A DNA stretch of 64,000 nt from NCBI RefSeq assembly GCF_963691925.1, contig NC_084991.1, forward strand, positions 19,215,085 to 19,279,084, written 5' to 3'. The translations under genes were made by a program, and so were the position numbers. Below the pieces are notes generated by a model. The model ran no database searches. It was not told the DNA's origin and was given only the letters and a program-made list of their open reading frames with translations. This DNA is from Scomber scombrus. Lineage: Eukaryota > Chordata > Actinopteri > Scombriformes > Scombridae. This document shows positions 1-15,300 of this stretch, piece by piece (positions within the stretch are counted from its first letter, which is position 1; the number at the start of each line of letters is the position of its first letter).

Positions 1-914
1 TCCTTAAATCAACCAGAAAAGTCAGACAAGGTGAGACTGTGCAGTGAAATGTTTTTCTCTGCAGATCTGTTTTTCTGTCAATATCCCTCCCTCAGTGTAT
101 GATTATTTTTTCCTGTGTGGGAGCGTGTGGTTGTTTTGCTGTCATCTCCATCACAAGATGCTCCTCAGGTCTTCTTGAATCCCAGTTGCTAAAATCAGCC
201 TCGCCTGATGCCCCGCGTCTAGGAAACACCAGTTTGTTTATGAGAAAACAAACGTCATGCCTCTGTTGAGCTCTCTCCCTCTGACACACATGCCTCTTTC
301 TTTATCTTATTCAGTCTCTCGTTCTTTTCAATAACAGGAAACCCTGCAAGTTCTGAGAAAGGTTCTGTATCGTATTCTGTCAGATTCAGACGAAATGTAA
401 ACCGGCTGACACATCACTTGCTCAAATTCGATTAGTTATTTAATATAGCCTGGATTACTTGGAATGAAATGTTCCATTAAACATTATATACAGTGTGTGT
501 TACATAAGGGTATTGAAGACATGTGGTGACTCGGCTTAATGCATGCAGAGACAAGTAGTTTTTTTTACAGAGCCAGGCTATAATCCTGTGTCAGTGTCAA
601 AGATGACTGAGCAACTGCTGACATGTGGCAGAATGGTAGGAGTAAAGTTACATACACACACACGTGCGCACATGGACACACACACGCTACAACCAATCAC
701 AGTCACTCACTGGGTGGGCATGGCAACTGGAGATCTGTGGGAATCAGGATCGACATGAATTTATCAATTTATCTGTATGCGCGAATGCATAGATTTACAT
801 ATGCGTGTGTATGTGTGTGTGCGTGGTGTGAGTATTTGTCCGTCCCTTTGAGTCATTATAATATACTAATGTAAGTAAGCTGCAACTGTTTAAATTCTAG
901 TGTCTGTCTTGAGG

Positions 915-985
915 ATGCAACGATTCCCCTTTTTTAGTCCAGATACCGATACCTCGGCCAAAACCGAGTACTGATTTAATTAATA
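915..985. mobile_element. possible repeat fragment
   Basis: 'atgcaacgattccccttttt' then 'agataccgatacctcggcca' has the look of a common fish repeat (GATACCGATAC units). Weak support. Confidence 0.25.
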
Positions 986-2300
986 AGACGTAGCCTCACA
1001 GACAATGGGATCATTCTTTTATGTGAAAGGCAAAACAGTCTTGAGTTAAACATTGCTTTCTTAACTTAGCAAAGCAAAATATAACATAAATACATAGACG
1101 TAAAGGGGTTGTCAGGGGAGGTTGTCTTTACATTCTTGGGGCATTTGATCCAAAGCAGGTTAACTTCTGTTTCAAGAGGAATCTATAGAGGGATAGACAG
1201 AGGGAGGAAGGGTGGGAGGGTGGTGGAGAAGGAGGAAGGAGGTAGAGCAGATAGTTTGCTTGAGCTTTAGTGAAGAAATTAGATAGATGAGTAGATACAG
1301 AGAGTGCAGAGAGAGAGAGAGGGGAGGAAGGTCGCCCGGTAGCTTATCTCAAAGTTCCTTGTTAGACTGGATGATGGATAGAAAAGAGGAGGCTGATCCA
1401 CCCTCGCTGGAATGAGATAAAATGGAGAAAGGGTCAGTTTGATCAAGAGTTACTAACTTATTAAAACTTTTGTTTAAATCATACAGTGTCTTGAAAATTG
1501 GTGGAAATGACTCAGGGTAGATTTTTGTGAGTCAGTCATTGGCATGCAACGAGTCATGAACTATCTCTGACACTGTGGCTCGTGAAATGGTGAAAGCGGT
1601 GAAAGTTTTTTGGGATGAAGCCATCACTGTGGCTTGTAGGGAAAAACAGTTCTCGTCTGTCTGTTCCTGTTAGGCACACAGACACACAACGACTTCCAAT
1701 AAGTGACAACAGATTTGTATCCACGCTCCATTAAAGCGATGTTAAGTTATGAGACTGAGGTAAGTACAAGCCAGTGAAAAAGACTTCAAGAAATCAGGAG
1801 GGAAAAGAACAGGCACGGATGCATGGTAGAGGGAGGAGGGGTGAAGGTTAAAGTTCAGCCCTGTTGTGTCAGTAGGAGCCTGTCCAGCATTAGACCACCT
1901 TTGGCAAAGAGGGAGAGGGAGAGGGGGGGGGTTTAAAGTGAGACGTAAGGAACAGAAAGAGAATTATATTGACTATAATGCAACGACAGAAATAACTGGA
2001 GGTTGGAGGAGAGGAAGAGGAGGAGAATGAAGGCAAGGAGAAAGATCGGGAGCAGGAGTTTGAGGAAGACGGAGTTCAGCGAGAGAATAGAGAAAGGGGA
2101 AACATGGAGAAGGAGGGAGGGAAAAGTGCGAGCGAAAAGACAAAGGAAATGAATAGGGAGTAGGAGGAGGGAGAGGAGAAACTGAGGGACGAAAAGAAGA
2201 GGGGACCCTGTGTGTTTGTGTGTGACCCTAGCCTCTTAGCTTCACTGGCTCTCAAAGACCTTCAAATTTCTCTCAACAGCAACACAAGGCGGATTAGTCG

Positions 2301-2302
2301 CC

Positions 2303-2354
<52 letters not shown>
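2301..2354. repeat. poly-C followed by CA microsatellite
   Basis: Nineteen C then an uninterrupted CA repeat of about 35 bases. Confidence 0.98.
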
Positions 2355-2358
<4 letters not shown>

Positions 2359-2737
2359 CTTTGGGGGGTTCAGGGCTCGTCATATCGTTGGTGCCATAAG
2401 AGGGGAAACTGGCCTCTGAGCTTACACAGCTCTGCCGTCATGTTCAAGTATTGCACCAACACATGTTTCGCTTTCTGAAATTTCATCAACATTTTATTAT
2501 TGTTTTTTTTATACTTTCACACTTTCTGAGAAGCACTTTAAATCCAGTCATATTGCTAAATCATAAACATTGCTTAATCACATCACCATAGTATCCTGGC
2601 ATCCACAAAATAAACCTAACGAGGCTAATAATGGCTCACAGTGTCCAATTTTAGCATTGCGGCTATTTGTTGGTAGCGATGACCCAATTTAACCTGGTAC
2701 TGGCCTGAAATCAGTCCATGTGTCGGTGGAAGGACGG

Positions 2738-2779
2738 AGGAAGGAGGAGGGGGGGGGAGGGGGGGGAGGGGGGGGGGGG
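2738..2779. repeat. G-run cluster, possible G-quadruplex
   Basis: Three or more runs of eight to twelve G separated by single A. Confidence 0.7.
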
Positions 2780-4350
2780 AATATACAAGGAGGTATAAAA
2801 TAAGGGGTAACAGGAGGAAGGAAGAAGGTATTGATGTTTTGGTCAAGATTGTTTTATAAGGCATTTAAAAGATGTGATGTCCCTAAGGCATTTCCAGCGA
2901 ACAATGGGTGCTCTGTTTCACTCTATCTTGTCCTACAAAAAAGGATATTTGACATATTATAGGCTTAAAAACACTCTACCGCAGACTTTTTTTTTAGGTC
3001 AAACGACGCTGCTCGAGTTGCTGAAATACATCATGTAAATGTTTAGAGGTGGAATTGAGTGTAAAAGCTGCATCATATATTTCTCCAGAAACTCTCCAGG
3101 GCAGCACGGCCGAGGTGAAACCGTTAGACTGGAGTTTCAGATTTCCCTGACAAAACAGCAGACTGCAGCTGTGTCGACCCTTCGGCAAAGGCAGGTTCTC
3201 TCTGCTGATTGATTTTGAAGTTGCTATAAAGCAGTTTTAACCACTAACACCCCCCCCCCCCCCCAAAAAAAAAACAAAAAAAAAACCCACACAGACTTTG
3301 AAGGGGATGGTAACTGTGCCCGCCGCTTAAACATTATCTCGTAAATGTTTTAAATGCTGGCTACAAATAATTTACTCAGTTCCTTTTCAGCAATTAAGCT
3401 CACGTGCGCATGCATATGCATGTTCATATAAGACTGTATATGAGTTTGTGTGAGAATGCAGCGGCCGTGTGGCTGCGTACATACTGCAGCTAGCGTCGGA
3501 GATTGCTCATTTGCAGTTGATCTCAGCTGTTTAGTTTTAATAAAACTGTGGAGAAGTTGCAGGATATTACTTGTTTCAAACAGACAGATGGTTTTGTGGG
3601 TAGTTAAAGAATTTATAGCTGGAATGACTTTCTCAACTGTACTCTGGGTGGAAAATCACCAGCAGGCCACCATGCTTGTTTTTAAAGGCTTGTACGACTG
3701 TGTAGCTCCGCCATCCGTCATCATGATAACGTCACTCATAAAGCTGTCAAATTTTATCTAATAACTCTACTTGTAAAACGGGTGAATGTTGCATCTCGAC
3801 AACGAAATCTAGCAACCGCCATGAAACAAACAAGTTTTTCATCATGTGAAGTGCACTGATGAAGGGTGTCCGAGGGAATTATTAAGACTTGGAGGAGTCA
3901 AAGTGTGACTGCGCTAACCCCTAATAGACCCCTAACAACGGCATTCCAACCAATCCAACCTATCTGCCCTACCCTGTTTCAAAACACACAGCTAGATGTG
4001 TAGTTCTGATATATAGAGGCCCCAAAGCCCAGCGGGTTGGATATATGAGTGGTAAAACAGGAAAATGCTGTAGGCAAAGGTCACCTGGTGTTCAAGCTCT
4101 GAAGTTGAATAATCTGGAGATGAGAGCGGATACAGAGAGGGCACGGAGGAAATCTCTTTTTCATTCATTTTATTGCTCATTCTCTTACTGTATTGCGTAG
4201 TCTTCCTCTTGCTTTGTCGTTCCCCCGCCTCAGTTAGTACTCGCTCTGTCTGTCTCATGTCAGCAACCAGCTGTGACCAACAAAAGGAGAGAGACAGAGG
4301 AGCTGACACTTCCTCATAATGCAAAACATCCCTGCTCTTCCTTGTGTGTG

Positions 4351-4396
<46 letters not shown>

Positions 4397-5634
4397 ACAG
4401 CAGAGTTTCCCCTAATACTGCATAATGAGGTCAAGTCACCCTGCTTCAGAGAAATTCATTAGCATCCATTTCAGTGAAAGGTGAAAGTGTCACATGGTCC
4501 AAGTGCTGTTTTAGGTCATGTTATTAGGGAGGATTTAATAAAATGACAATCTTAAAGCGTCATGTGTTTGTGCAAAGTCACTAACACGACTAAAAATACT
4601 GCATGTAGTCTAGACCTTCCACCCATGGGAGTGAAGCATTTTATCACACACGCATAAATCTAACTTGATGGCTTTGAGTCCTTGGATGTGTGTGTGTGCT
4701 AACAACCAAGTTATGTGTGAGCTTGTGTGTGTTCACAGGGAAAAAATGACTGACCTTTCTCCTTCCCTTTCTCTGTTTATTTAGAAGAAGCGAGAAGCAA
4801 GTGTTATCCTGAACTTTGAGTGTGTGTGTGTGTGTGTGTGTGGGTGTGTGTGTGTGTGTTTGCGCGAGTCAGAGAGATGAAGACGCTCAAGTGCTTTGGC
4901 ACACACTTCTAAATAAAGTCATCGCAGCAAATCAAAAGAGCCGAGAGAGAGACTGAAAGATGCTTCGCAAAGTGCTGAGGGTGCGTGTTTGAGTTATTAC
5001 ATCACATTAGATGTATCTGTGTGTGTGTGTGTTGATAAGCATGTTAGTGTTCTTTATAGTGATTATAGTGTGGTTTAATTGGAAACAGGCTGTGTGTGTG
5101 TTGCTGACTCATGGAAAGGCAATGTGTGCTTACAGTTGATGTAGGGGGATTTTGTGTGTGTGTGTGTTACGAGGTGAGTCCGGGACACTGAATGCATCGG
5201 GCAGAAGTTAGATGACTTGTACACCTATGCACTCGGTGTTTCTCTGTCCTTGTTCTTTTTTTTTTTTTTTTTTTTTTTTCGCCCCGGCTTTGCGCTTTCC
5301 AATCCGATCTGCGCCTCCCTCTCTTTATCTCCTTCATCTATTTCTGCTCATGTCATTATTTCCCTCCCCTCATCTGTTCTTCTCTCCCATCTTAATCCCC
5401 TCCCTCTTTCCCGGACTTCAGTCTCTTCCCCTTTTCAAATTTTAAACACCAGAGGGAGGAGCATCTTTTTTTTTCTGATTCCTCCCCCTTTTGTAATTTT
5501 CAATTTGTAGATTATTTTCAAGGCACCTCGGATCTGCTAGATACTTTTACTATAGATTGTACATATTGTGAGTGTGTGTAGAAAAATCATGCATTTCCAC
5601 CAGCACTACCATTACAGCAACCCAGATTCAACCC

Positions 5635-5674
<40 letters not shown>

Positions 5675-6626
5675 CACACACACTCTCACACTCACAGTAG
5701 CTTGACTAAGTGCGAGTGTGTTCCTGATTAGTGAAAAGAGGGTTATGGTTTTCCCCCTTTTTTAATATATTTTTTTGCCAAAGGAAACTGCTAGACAATA
5801 CTGACATTGTGAGAATAATCACTTCCTAGAAATCCACTGCTACGATTGGCCGATAGCTGCAGATCTCAGAAGCAGGGGGATTGGGTCACGTTGTTTTGAG
5901 CCTGAAATGACAAATCTGGGATCAGATGGACAGCTTCTCTTTTCTCACACTGACTGAAACAGCAATGAATGCGCTAAGCAGAAACCGAAGACACCATAGA
6001 GTGTATGACATGCGTTACTTGGTTTAATTGGTGGGCCTGTTATGTATAAAAGAACACAGGTCTACCGTGTCGGCACCAGACAGGTTCACAGTGACTCCGG
6101 TTGGTTAAATTACAGGGCAGGAAAAAAGGAAAATTACACATTTACACATAAACTGAATGAAAGCGTAAAGAGATCAGACAGACAAAGCGAGGATATGTTT
6201 ATTTTTAATGGATAAGCAATGACAAAACTACAGGTCTGAATGAATTTGGGGAAATCGCCACACTAGTGTTAACATCTGGGATGTTGACGACTTGCTTCTC
6301 AAGCTGCGGTAACAGTGCCGTAAAGACACAGAGTAGGACATTAAGATTTCATGTCCAAATGATGTATTCAATTTCTATTTTGGGAAACATTGTCATCAAT
6401 AAATATTCATGGGATATAAAAGATCTGTGTGGCTTTCTTGGTCTATTACCCCATTTCACTTTTTTTGCTCAAATGTCGGCTACTCCTTTCAGATCTAGAT
6501 TACATCACAGTGTCGGTGTGAACGGATCGATACATCATTTCACCTTCCTCCGGACCTGGTTGAACAGGCGTGTTCAATGGACCAGTGCGCCTCCTGTATG
6601 AAAGGGATGTAGGAGTGTGTGTGTGC

Positions 6627-6660
<34 letters not shown>

Positions 6661-7074
6661 GTGTGACCTCAGTCTAAAATAGATCAAGTCTTTAAACTGC
6701 CAGTTGTCTGCATCAGCGTAAAGTGACCTGAGCTGCACATCCTGACTGCTTGCTTTACAACACTCTGGGTCTCTTTTCTCCCTGCACAGACTATTTTGCT
6801 GTGTGTGTGTTGCTTAGTCTGTCTATAGAGTGTGTGTGTGCACGCACGCACAAGGGAGCTCCTGTTTCCTTTTTTGTGGTCACCTCTTATTCTGTCTGTG
6901 TGTCTGTGTTTGGGGAGGGGGCAGCTCCCTGGTTTCTTCATTGTATGCCTCCTAGATTCCCCACATTCCAACGATAAGATGTCATTCCTCGGTGGAAGGT
7001 GGTGGTGGTGGTGGGCGTGTCGTAGTGTGAACCCCCCTTTTAATAAATGTGTGTGTGCTGCTGAGACTTCTTAA

Positions 7075-7210
<136 letters not shown>

Positions 7211-8190
7211 AATGTCTTCCAGGCCTGAACCTCTACTCCCTATGAGTTCAGTTTCATGCATTTATAGGAGGATGTTCATTTCTTTACATTATTTTTAGTT
7301 TCTATGTTAAATACTGTGACATCCTCCCTATAGAATATCTTTAATATGTTTTTCGCATGTTTGCCTGTATTTTGATTGTGGATATCTAAGAGATGACAGG
7401 AAATTAAGTGAGAGAGAGAGAGGAGATGACACAGCTGGAATTGAAACCCATTGGTTTTTTAAAAACCATTTTACCTGGATTGCAAGTTGATTTAAAACAA
7501 AAAGCTTTGATTAAACCAGCTATAAGTTGAATTTCTGTCATATTTTATCAGATGATGATGGATTTGCTCAAATATTTTGCAATATCACAAATTTCTATCA
7601 TTACAACCCTCCAAAAAGGAGTCATTTATTGTGCTAAAGTGCTCAAGTGTAGCACCCAACAGCTGCAGATGCAAATGCAAACTGACAGATTCTTCTCATT
7701 GGTCTTTGATAAATAATATATCTATTATAAGAGAGTTTAAATTAAACTGATTTGAGGTGTGTTGAACAGAAATGGTTTTTGGGTTTAACAGGTTCACTCA
7801 CTTCTTGAAATAGAACGAGACAGAATGAACAAAGTGTTGTATTGAGGCGTCTCTTTTTGTGTGCAACTGTGTGTGTAACTGTGTGTGTGTTTGTCACACT
7901 TTCAGTCACTCTCCGCTCTCATTGCTTTCTCTCTCTGTCTCTGGCTTCCTCTCTCGCTCTCTGTTTCAGTCTCTCTCTCTCCATCCTCCATGACCTTAAC
8001 TAATGCCTCTGGAGGAAAGAGGAGAAAGAGAGAGACAGATAGGGAGGGGGGGGGGGGAGAGAGGAAGGGATGGGGGGATGGGGCGCAGAAAGAAGAGATG
8101 GGATTTTTCTCTCAAAATGTTTTTTTCTGTTCTAATAATAGCAACAGAGTGTCATCTGCTGAGCCATAACTAGAGCAGAATGAGCGGGGA

Positions 8191-8250
8191 CTATGTGTGG
8201 CTGCTTGTGTCAAAGTGTGTGTCAAAGTGTGTTGTGTCAAAGTGTGTTGT
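8191..8250. repeat. short tandem repeat of tcaaagtgtgttgtg-type unit
   Basis: Three adjoining copies, of 14-17 bases, of a unit beginning tgtcaaagtgtgt. Confidence 0.75.
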
Positions 8251-10309
8251 GTTTCCTGGTAGAGAAATGCTTCTTAAACGCTGTTGTATTGTTACACCGA
8301 ACTTTAGTAGACATAGCTGACAAAAAAATGATTCCAGTGTTTAAATCTTCCTACTGAAGCATTTAGTTTACTGCAGACAGTTTTGATAATCAATAAACTG
8401 TTTTAAGTCATTTTTTAGGAAGAAATGTTCAAATTCTCTGGTTCCAGCTTCTCAAATGTGAACATTTCTGGTAAACTCAATATCGTTGGGTTGTGGGCCG
8501 TAGATATAAACATACATTTTCAGTGGAGTACTGGTTCATAAGTCACCATCAAGATGAAAATGTCTCATAAGTATGTGTTGACTTCAAACAAAACTGTTTT
8601 AAACTGATATAAAATTTAAAAAAGAAAAGATTATGGCTTTGACATTAATTTATTAATTTCAGTTCTTTATTTAACCATTATGTAACATCTATTCAATTTT
8701 CTAAAATTTCTCAGGAAGCAGTGGCTTTTTTTCTTGGGTAGTATCTATTCATACATCCAATGTTGTAGGCGTTTTTAATCTGGTGACACTTGTTCATTTT
8801 TAGACTGCAGCGCATTACAAATCTGTCATAAATGATCAGGGGTAACTTGAGTCCCTTCTGCATACACACTTAACGCCACAAGTTGAAAGTTGACTTTTAT
8901 GGTCAGTTTTTGGTGAGTCTGCTTGACACAATGCTGAGTCAATAGGAACAGGACAAACACACACAAAATCACACGCACTGTGGTCAGTGAGGTAGGAAGT
9001 TCTCCCCACCAGATTAGGAGTCAATCCCTCATAAACCACAGTCCGTATGATGTAATCACCACAGAGGGAGGTCACATGGATGGTATGCAATTCTCAATGC
9101 TTTTGGAATTGAACGGGAAATTCCCTTATGGCCTTTGTAATGCCGCGGTTGGGTGCGAGGATGAACAGCTGCATAATGTGCAAGAGTCATCTGCCACAAA
9201 TCATTTTAATTTGTAGTAAACTGTGATATTCTGAGACAGTGTCGACAGTGCTTCGTTACCTTCGCATTTCTTGTCATTTATGTGCCACTGTCAATCTTGC
9301 GCGTCCCAATCCGATTGATATGCAATAGTTGTCTCCTGTCACGAGGTCTGTGTCCATAAGCCGGGTGGTTTCGGGTTGAAGTCACAGAGTTCACTTAGAT
9401 GATGAGTTTCTGGACGCAAGAAGTGTGTATGCCAGATTCAACTGATAGCAGCTGAATCCCCCCCCCACCCCGACCCCCGTGGTGGTGTTGCATTTATCTG
9501 AGAAATTCGCTTGTGTGATGAGATAAGACAGGTTGTGAAAATGTTTCCTAGCGCTCTTATCTCACAATCAAAAAAGGTCAAATGTCTTTGCAGCAGAGAG
9601 AGTTCCATTTAAGTGTCCTTTTAAGGTGAATTCCCTTTCTTTTTACAACCTTGCTCTCTTTTTTCTTCTGACCAAAACAGTGTATGGTAGATTGCATGTG
9701 GACAGGATGTTTAAAATCAAGGTAGTAATTCCAAGTCTACTCGTTTGCTCTGCCAAATCTAATGAATGTTTATAACTAGCAGAGTTTACATGGTATGGTT
9801 AAACTGGGGGACCACGCAACAATGGAACTCCCACACAGGTGTTTTAACTTTGTGCAGTGATGTGACAACGAATGGAAATATCTATGACTGAAAAAAAATA
9901 TTATAATAATAATGTGGCGATGACAGCTCCACTTAGGCATCACACGACTGCAGTATCTCAGTAATGCAGTTATTTACACTGCCCTACTTTTAAAATGTTT
10001 GGGCACAGTTTTCCATTCACTTATAAGAGAAAGTGTCCCATCAGGTACTGTACATATGATAAATGTAGTTAGCTGTTGGCCTGGGTTCAGCTTAGGCTTA
10101 AATGAATAAAGCAGGTTTGAGCTAAGCACTGAATTTCACAGTTTCCAACTTCTTAAAATGTGATTATTTTCAGTTTTTCATTCTATTTTAGTAAGATTGA
10201 AGCCGAAAATAAGATTTCATATAGATAATTTGCTCCTGCGGCAATGCATCTGAATGGTAATGACTTTTTATGACTGCCATAACTCACATAATAGCTGTGG
10301 AAGTTGTAA

Positions 10310-10311
<2 letters not shown>

Positions 10312-10370
<59 letters not shown>

Positions 10371-10388
10371 AAACACACACACACACAC
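10312..10388. repeat. CA microsatellite
   Basis: CA run with two AAC interruptions near its 3' end. Confidence 0.98.
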
Positions 10389-11705
10389 AGTGTCCCACCA
10401 CATCTTTCCTGCTCACACAAACATATGTGCACAAACGCACACATGCACACATGCAAATTATAACAAAGCAGGGTTGACACAAAGGTCATGTGTGTTTGTT
10501 TACTGTCGCCCGTGCTTTGTGTGTATGAATGCATTGGGTTAGTGTTGTATTGTCTGTTCATTGTGTTACGGGTGATAAACAGCTCACCTCTGTCACCCCG
10601 TTGTTGACTAGGGTTTAGTTACACTGAGGAGAGGGCGGTGCTGAGGAAGCACGAGAGACACGGATGGAAAAAAGTGGAAGGATGGAGAAAAGACAAATAA
10701 AGACGGAAAGGGGAAAAAGATGAGAGGGAGGAGAAAAAGACGTGTTTAAGAATGCCAGAAATTTACGCTGTTCTTTTGTTTGACCTGAATGGGCGGGACT
10801 GGACCTTTTTTATTAGGTTACATTTATTTGAGGGATGTTTTCTGTGTGTGTGTGTGTGAGAAAGGTGTGTGTCTCCCTTGGCTTATTGGAAAACGTCCAT
10901 CCGTTGTCACTCCATTAATATTTGATTGAAAATATCTCTGGTTATTCCTCATGTGCTGAGTGTGCACGTGTGTTTCCTGTTTGTAGATCACAGCTAATGC
11001 ATGTCGTAAATACAGTTCTGTATAGACAGTATGTGTGTTTGCTTGTTTGGGTACCTACTGTAATATATTAGAGGTGTGGCTACTGTAATGTAGCTAAAGC
11101 TCTTTTCTTTTTTATCTCACAAGCTCTTGGTATTTTTTTTTTTCTTCAATTTTTCAATTTAAAAACTTTTTTTTTTTTTTTTTTTTTTTACAGATTTAGC
11201 TAATTCAGGCACAATTACATGTACATAGTCTGATTTGTATGCAACCTCATGTGCTTTTTATCTAAGGGGCATCACTTGATGGGTTTGCTAGTTTGAGGGT
11301 ATTGATTAACTGTGTATCCAGTGTTAAAGTGGATACATAAGCATTTGACCCCCATTAGAAATCATAGATTAGTGTTGGTAGAGAGGGATTACGCAGCTCA
11401 AGAACCCGTGATCTCGTGCCCCCCAGCTAAAATTCAGTTAAAGATGAGACTTGATAGGCAGTAACAGAGGGAAGGAGACACATTTAAAAACGGGAGAGAA
11501 GTATCTGACAGACACTGATGGAAAATCTCAATGGAGAGAAAAACCGAGACAATGAAACCAGCCAAAGAGATGAGCAGAAGATAGTCACAAGAGAGAGAGA
11601 TAGTCAGAGACAAGGGCAGAAAGAGAGCCAGACAATCCAAAGAGACAGAAAGGGCTGATGACAAGCAACCCGGAAAGAGAGTGTGATATTCACAGAGATA
11701 AATGT

Positions 11706-11895
<190 letters not shown>

Positions 11896-12164
11896 AGTAA
11901 GTGCGGGTGACGCACACAGACTGAGAGAGAGTGAGACAGAAAATTAATGGGGAGCTTTAGAAGGTAATGGACTGTATATCCCCATGTGGTCTGATGGGAG
12001 TCCCATTCACCCAGTGTACTTTAGCCATTGTCTGCTCCATTGTGTATTCAATATCCAGATGCTCCCCAGCCCTGGGGGCTTTTGCAAAAGAGTACAAGGC
12101 AGTTTTTTTTTCACCTTTATTTATTCTGAGGGGGGGGATTTCTCAGAGAGCAGCGCTCTTTTTC

Positions 12165-12364
12165 NNNNNNNNNNNNNNNNNNNNNNNNNNNNNNNNNNNN
12201 NNNNNNNNNNNNNNNNNNNNNNNNNNNNNNNNNNNNNNNNNNNNNNNNNNNNNNNNNNNNNNNNNNNNNNNNNNNNNNNNNNNNNNNNNNNNNNNNNNNN
12301 NNNNNNNNNNNNNNNNNNNNNNNNNNNNNNNNNNNNNNNNNNNNNNNNNNNNNNNNNNNNNNNN
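12165..12364. other. assembly gap (200 N)
   Basis: Exactly 200 undetermined bases. The true length is unknown. The flanks are T/G-rich and not exon-like. Confidence 0.99.
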
Positions 12365-15300
12365 CTGCTTACCTTGCACTCTCAGCTTAACCACTTTTGA
12401 GTCAGACGCTGGTACAAGCTCTTCTGCTGTCTTACGGTGTGATTGAGTGTTCGGGCTGACAGCGCTATCAGCAACCACGCAGGAGAGGTCCACTCGGATT
12501 TTATAACTGAACTATAACCGCACACTTGTGAAGAAATGGGATGCTTTCATTCACAGTATTTGGCCTAAACTGGTGCCTCAGAATAAACTTGGAAAATTGT
12601 GATTCAGGTGCAGCCTTGTGTATTTTTTATTCTATATTATTTCTATTTGAAAATATGAAAACAAAAATGTAATATTCCAAGTTGTAAAGTGTGAATGGTG
12701 TGAACAGCTCATGGACTGTATGAGCAGTGCTATATGATCCTTACAAAGAGCATCTGTGACACTCAGCAGAAGTCTCATGCCCTCCTTGGTAATGTTAGCC
12801 TACAACCAACTATTATCTAATTGCTACCCACAATTGCACCATTGATTGTTCATTACTTGATTATTCATTTAGTCAATAAGGTCAGACACATGCCCATCGC
12901 AATCAAGCATCAAATTGTATTTGTGAAGCTGACTAAATATTTAAATAAATATTTAAATGTATTATTTTAGCACCTATTTTATTCAATGATAGCTAGATGT
13001 ATAAATACAGATTGCGTGCACAGTAGATGCAAATATTAAACAATGTGTTCCCACAAAACCTGGCATACATTTCTATAATTATACATAGTTAAATATACGT
13101 GCAAACAGACAGCAGACATCAGTGCATTCACACACACTGACATGCTTGTAAGCACACACACACACACACAACACACACTGACACTCACAGGGAGAAGCAT
13201 TGAGGGTCCCATTGAGTAGAGAGATCTGAGGTCAGATTTAGGGTGAGCGTTTGGGTCATTTAAGGGGTCCACTGGGCGGGTGGAGGGGGGTGGTGGAGAC
13301 CTTCTGAATGATGATAGATCGGCAAAGATGGATAGAAGAAGAAGAAAAGGAGAAGAGGAAAAACTCAAGCGAACACATGAATCATATCTGATGTCCTTTG
13401 CTGACTACACAGGATGTGAACGTGCAATCTCACAGTCATTTCTGGTACGTGTGTGTGTGTGTGTGTGTGCATGCCAGTCCCTCACCACTTTGCCTTATCT
13501 CTGTCTGGCTCTGTGGTGAACTGATGAGGCAAATTGTTTGTTGTTGCAGTAACAGAAAATAAAAGCATTGGCAAATATGGGTATGGAATGGATTCATTTT
13601 AAAGATACTTGTTTCTATTACAACTTTCTATTACGTAGCATTGAACTTAGTTGCCACAGTGAGATCACCACCATAGCCGCTTTTGGCTGCGATCGGGCTG
13701 TTTGCTAAACTGGATGTTTTTTTTCGGTACCTGTAGCAGTTACAGGTCACTTGAAGTAGTAAACAGACTTACAGGCTTACAGTCAGTCAGATGTTATCGT
13801 ACCTGAGTTCTGCAACACTTGAAAAGGTATTTGCACAGCAGGGTTGTTGAGTCATATAAATCTAGATAATGACACAGTAGCACCTGTCAGTAAACTATGT
13901 CAGGGCACAGTTTAGCAGCAGAAGATTTATGAAGATCATCTGTTAGATACTCGTATAACAAATGAGACCGATGACATTTTCTGAATTAGTTTTAGGGTTT
14001 TCCCCTCTGCTGTCACTCACGCCGCAACTGAAAGCAAACATAAGCGAGAGGGAGTATAAGTATCATATAAAGAGGTTTCTACATCTCTCAGCGTTTTGTT
14101 GTTCTACATCTGTGGGACAGTGGAGCTGGAAATGGAAAGGACACTCTACTAGGTCAGGTTTTGCATTCCCTGCTCAGCGGGTGAGCCGCGGCTGTAATGT
14201 TATCAGAGGGCGAGAGCTCAGACGGCAAAGCCGGGCCGAGTTTGACGTTCCCCTCCGCTCGTGTGCCTTTTGAAGAGATTTTCAAACTGCATCAGAACAT
14301 GACTGATAGAGAGCGAGTGTGTGTTTTTCCATGGGTCTTTCCATTTTTGTTTTTATCAGACAACTCCCAACGACAACATTCATACACTGATGCTGTTGTA
14401 TGTGTTGGCACAGACCTGACACGAGTATGGACAGGTGTGGGAAGTCTTTTGAAGCCGCGGCGGCTCTGATGGGTCCTATCGGAGTAGACACACACACTCT
14501 CTTCTTTTTTTTCCTTTCTGTTGGTCTTTGCACCTGAATAAATCAGATCTAGACCCAGTTGATGTGCCCCAGAAGTTGTTTGAACTGGCAGCTAGTTAAG
14601 GTGAAGCTGCCTTATCAAAAAGCAAATGTATTCATCAATGCAAACCACCTGCTTTTTGCTGTGCAGCCACACGAGCGCCGCGCCACTCATATTTTGTAGG
14701 CTCATCTTCTGTCTCTGTTTGACTGTCTTACCTACTTTCTTCTTCCCCTGACTTCAACCCTGTTTTTCTGACCTCTCGTAAACCTGCAGCAGCGTGATAT
14801 AACGTGTGTTTTTGGATGTGTACACATGCCTTTTGTGTTTTTTGTCTCAGCTAGAAAGCCTAGTAGTCTTTCTGTTGATATAACCCCCTCTTTCTCTGTC
14901 CATGCCCCCCCCCTCTCCCTCATACAGGCTGTAAAGGTTTTCCAGATTTTTCTTTTTTTTTTCTTTTGACATTTCATATCTGTGTGTGTGTATCTGGACA
15001 ATTTGCTGACCTACGCCATGCATATAATGTGTGTTAATGATTCATTTAAATATCATTCACATGGAAACTGTGTCAAATTAGATAACGGATCAGATTTTAG
15101 TGCTTTTTTTTTTACGACATCATCATACATAATGATCTTATCTGCAGTTATAACTTGGATGTGTATGATGTGGTATGAAGCAGTTATGTAACTTAACAGC
15201 TCCTTTCACACATAGCATACCTGTTGGAGCGGTTTAAAGGGGCAGGGATTGGTAACACCCATGCATGCTGCTAGCTTTTCAGTGTGTGTTTGGCCACTGA

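Noticed and set aside
11967..12493. Open frames crossing the N block
   Set aside because: They are open only because the bases are unknown, and the flanks show no coding character.
14197..14469. Met-led open frame over the CpG patch as a protein-coding exon
   Set aside because: No recognisable protein similarity. The CpG patch alone does not support a coding call.
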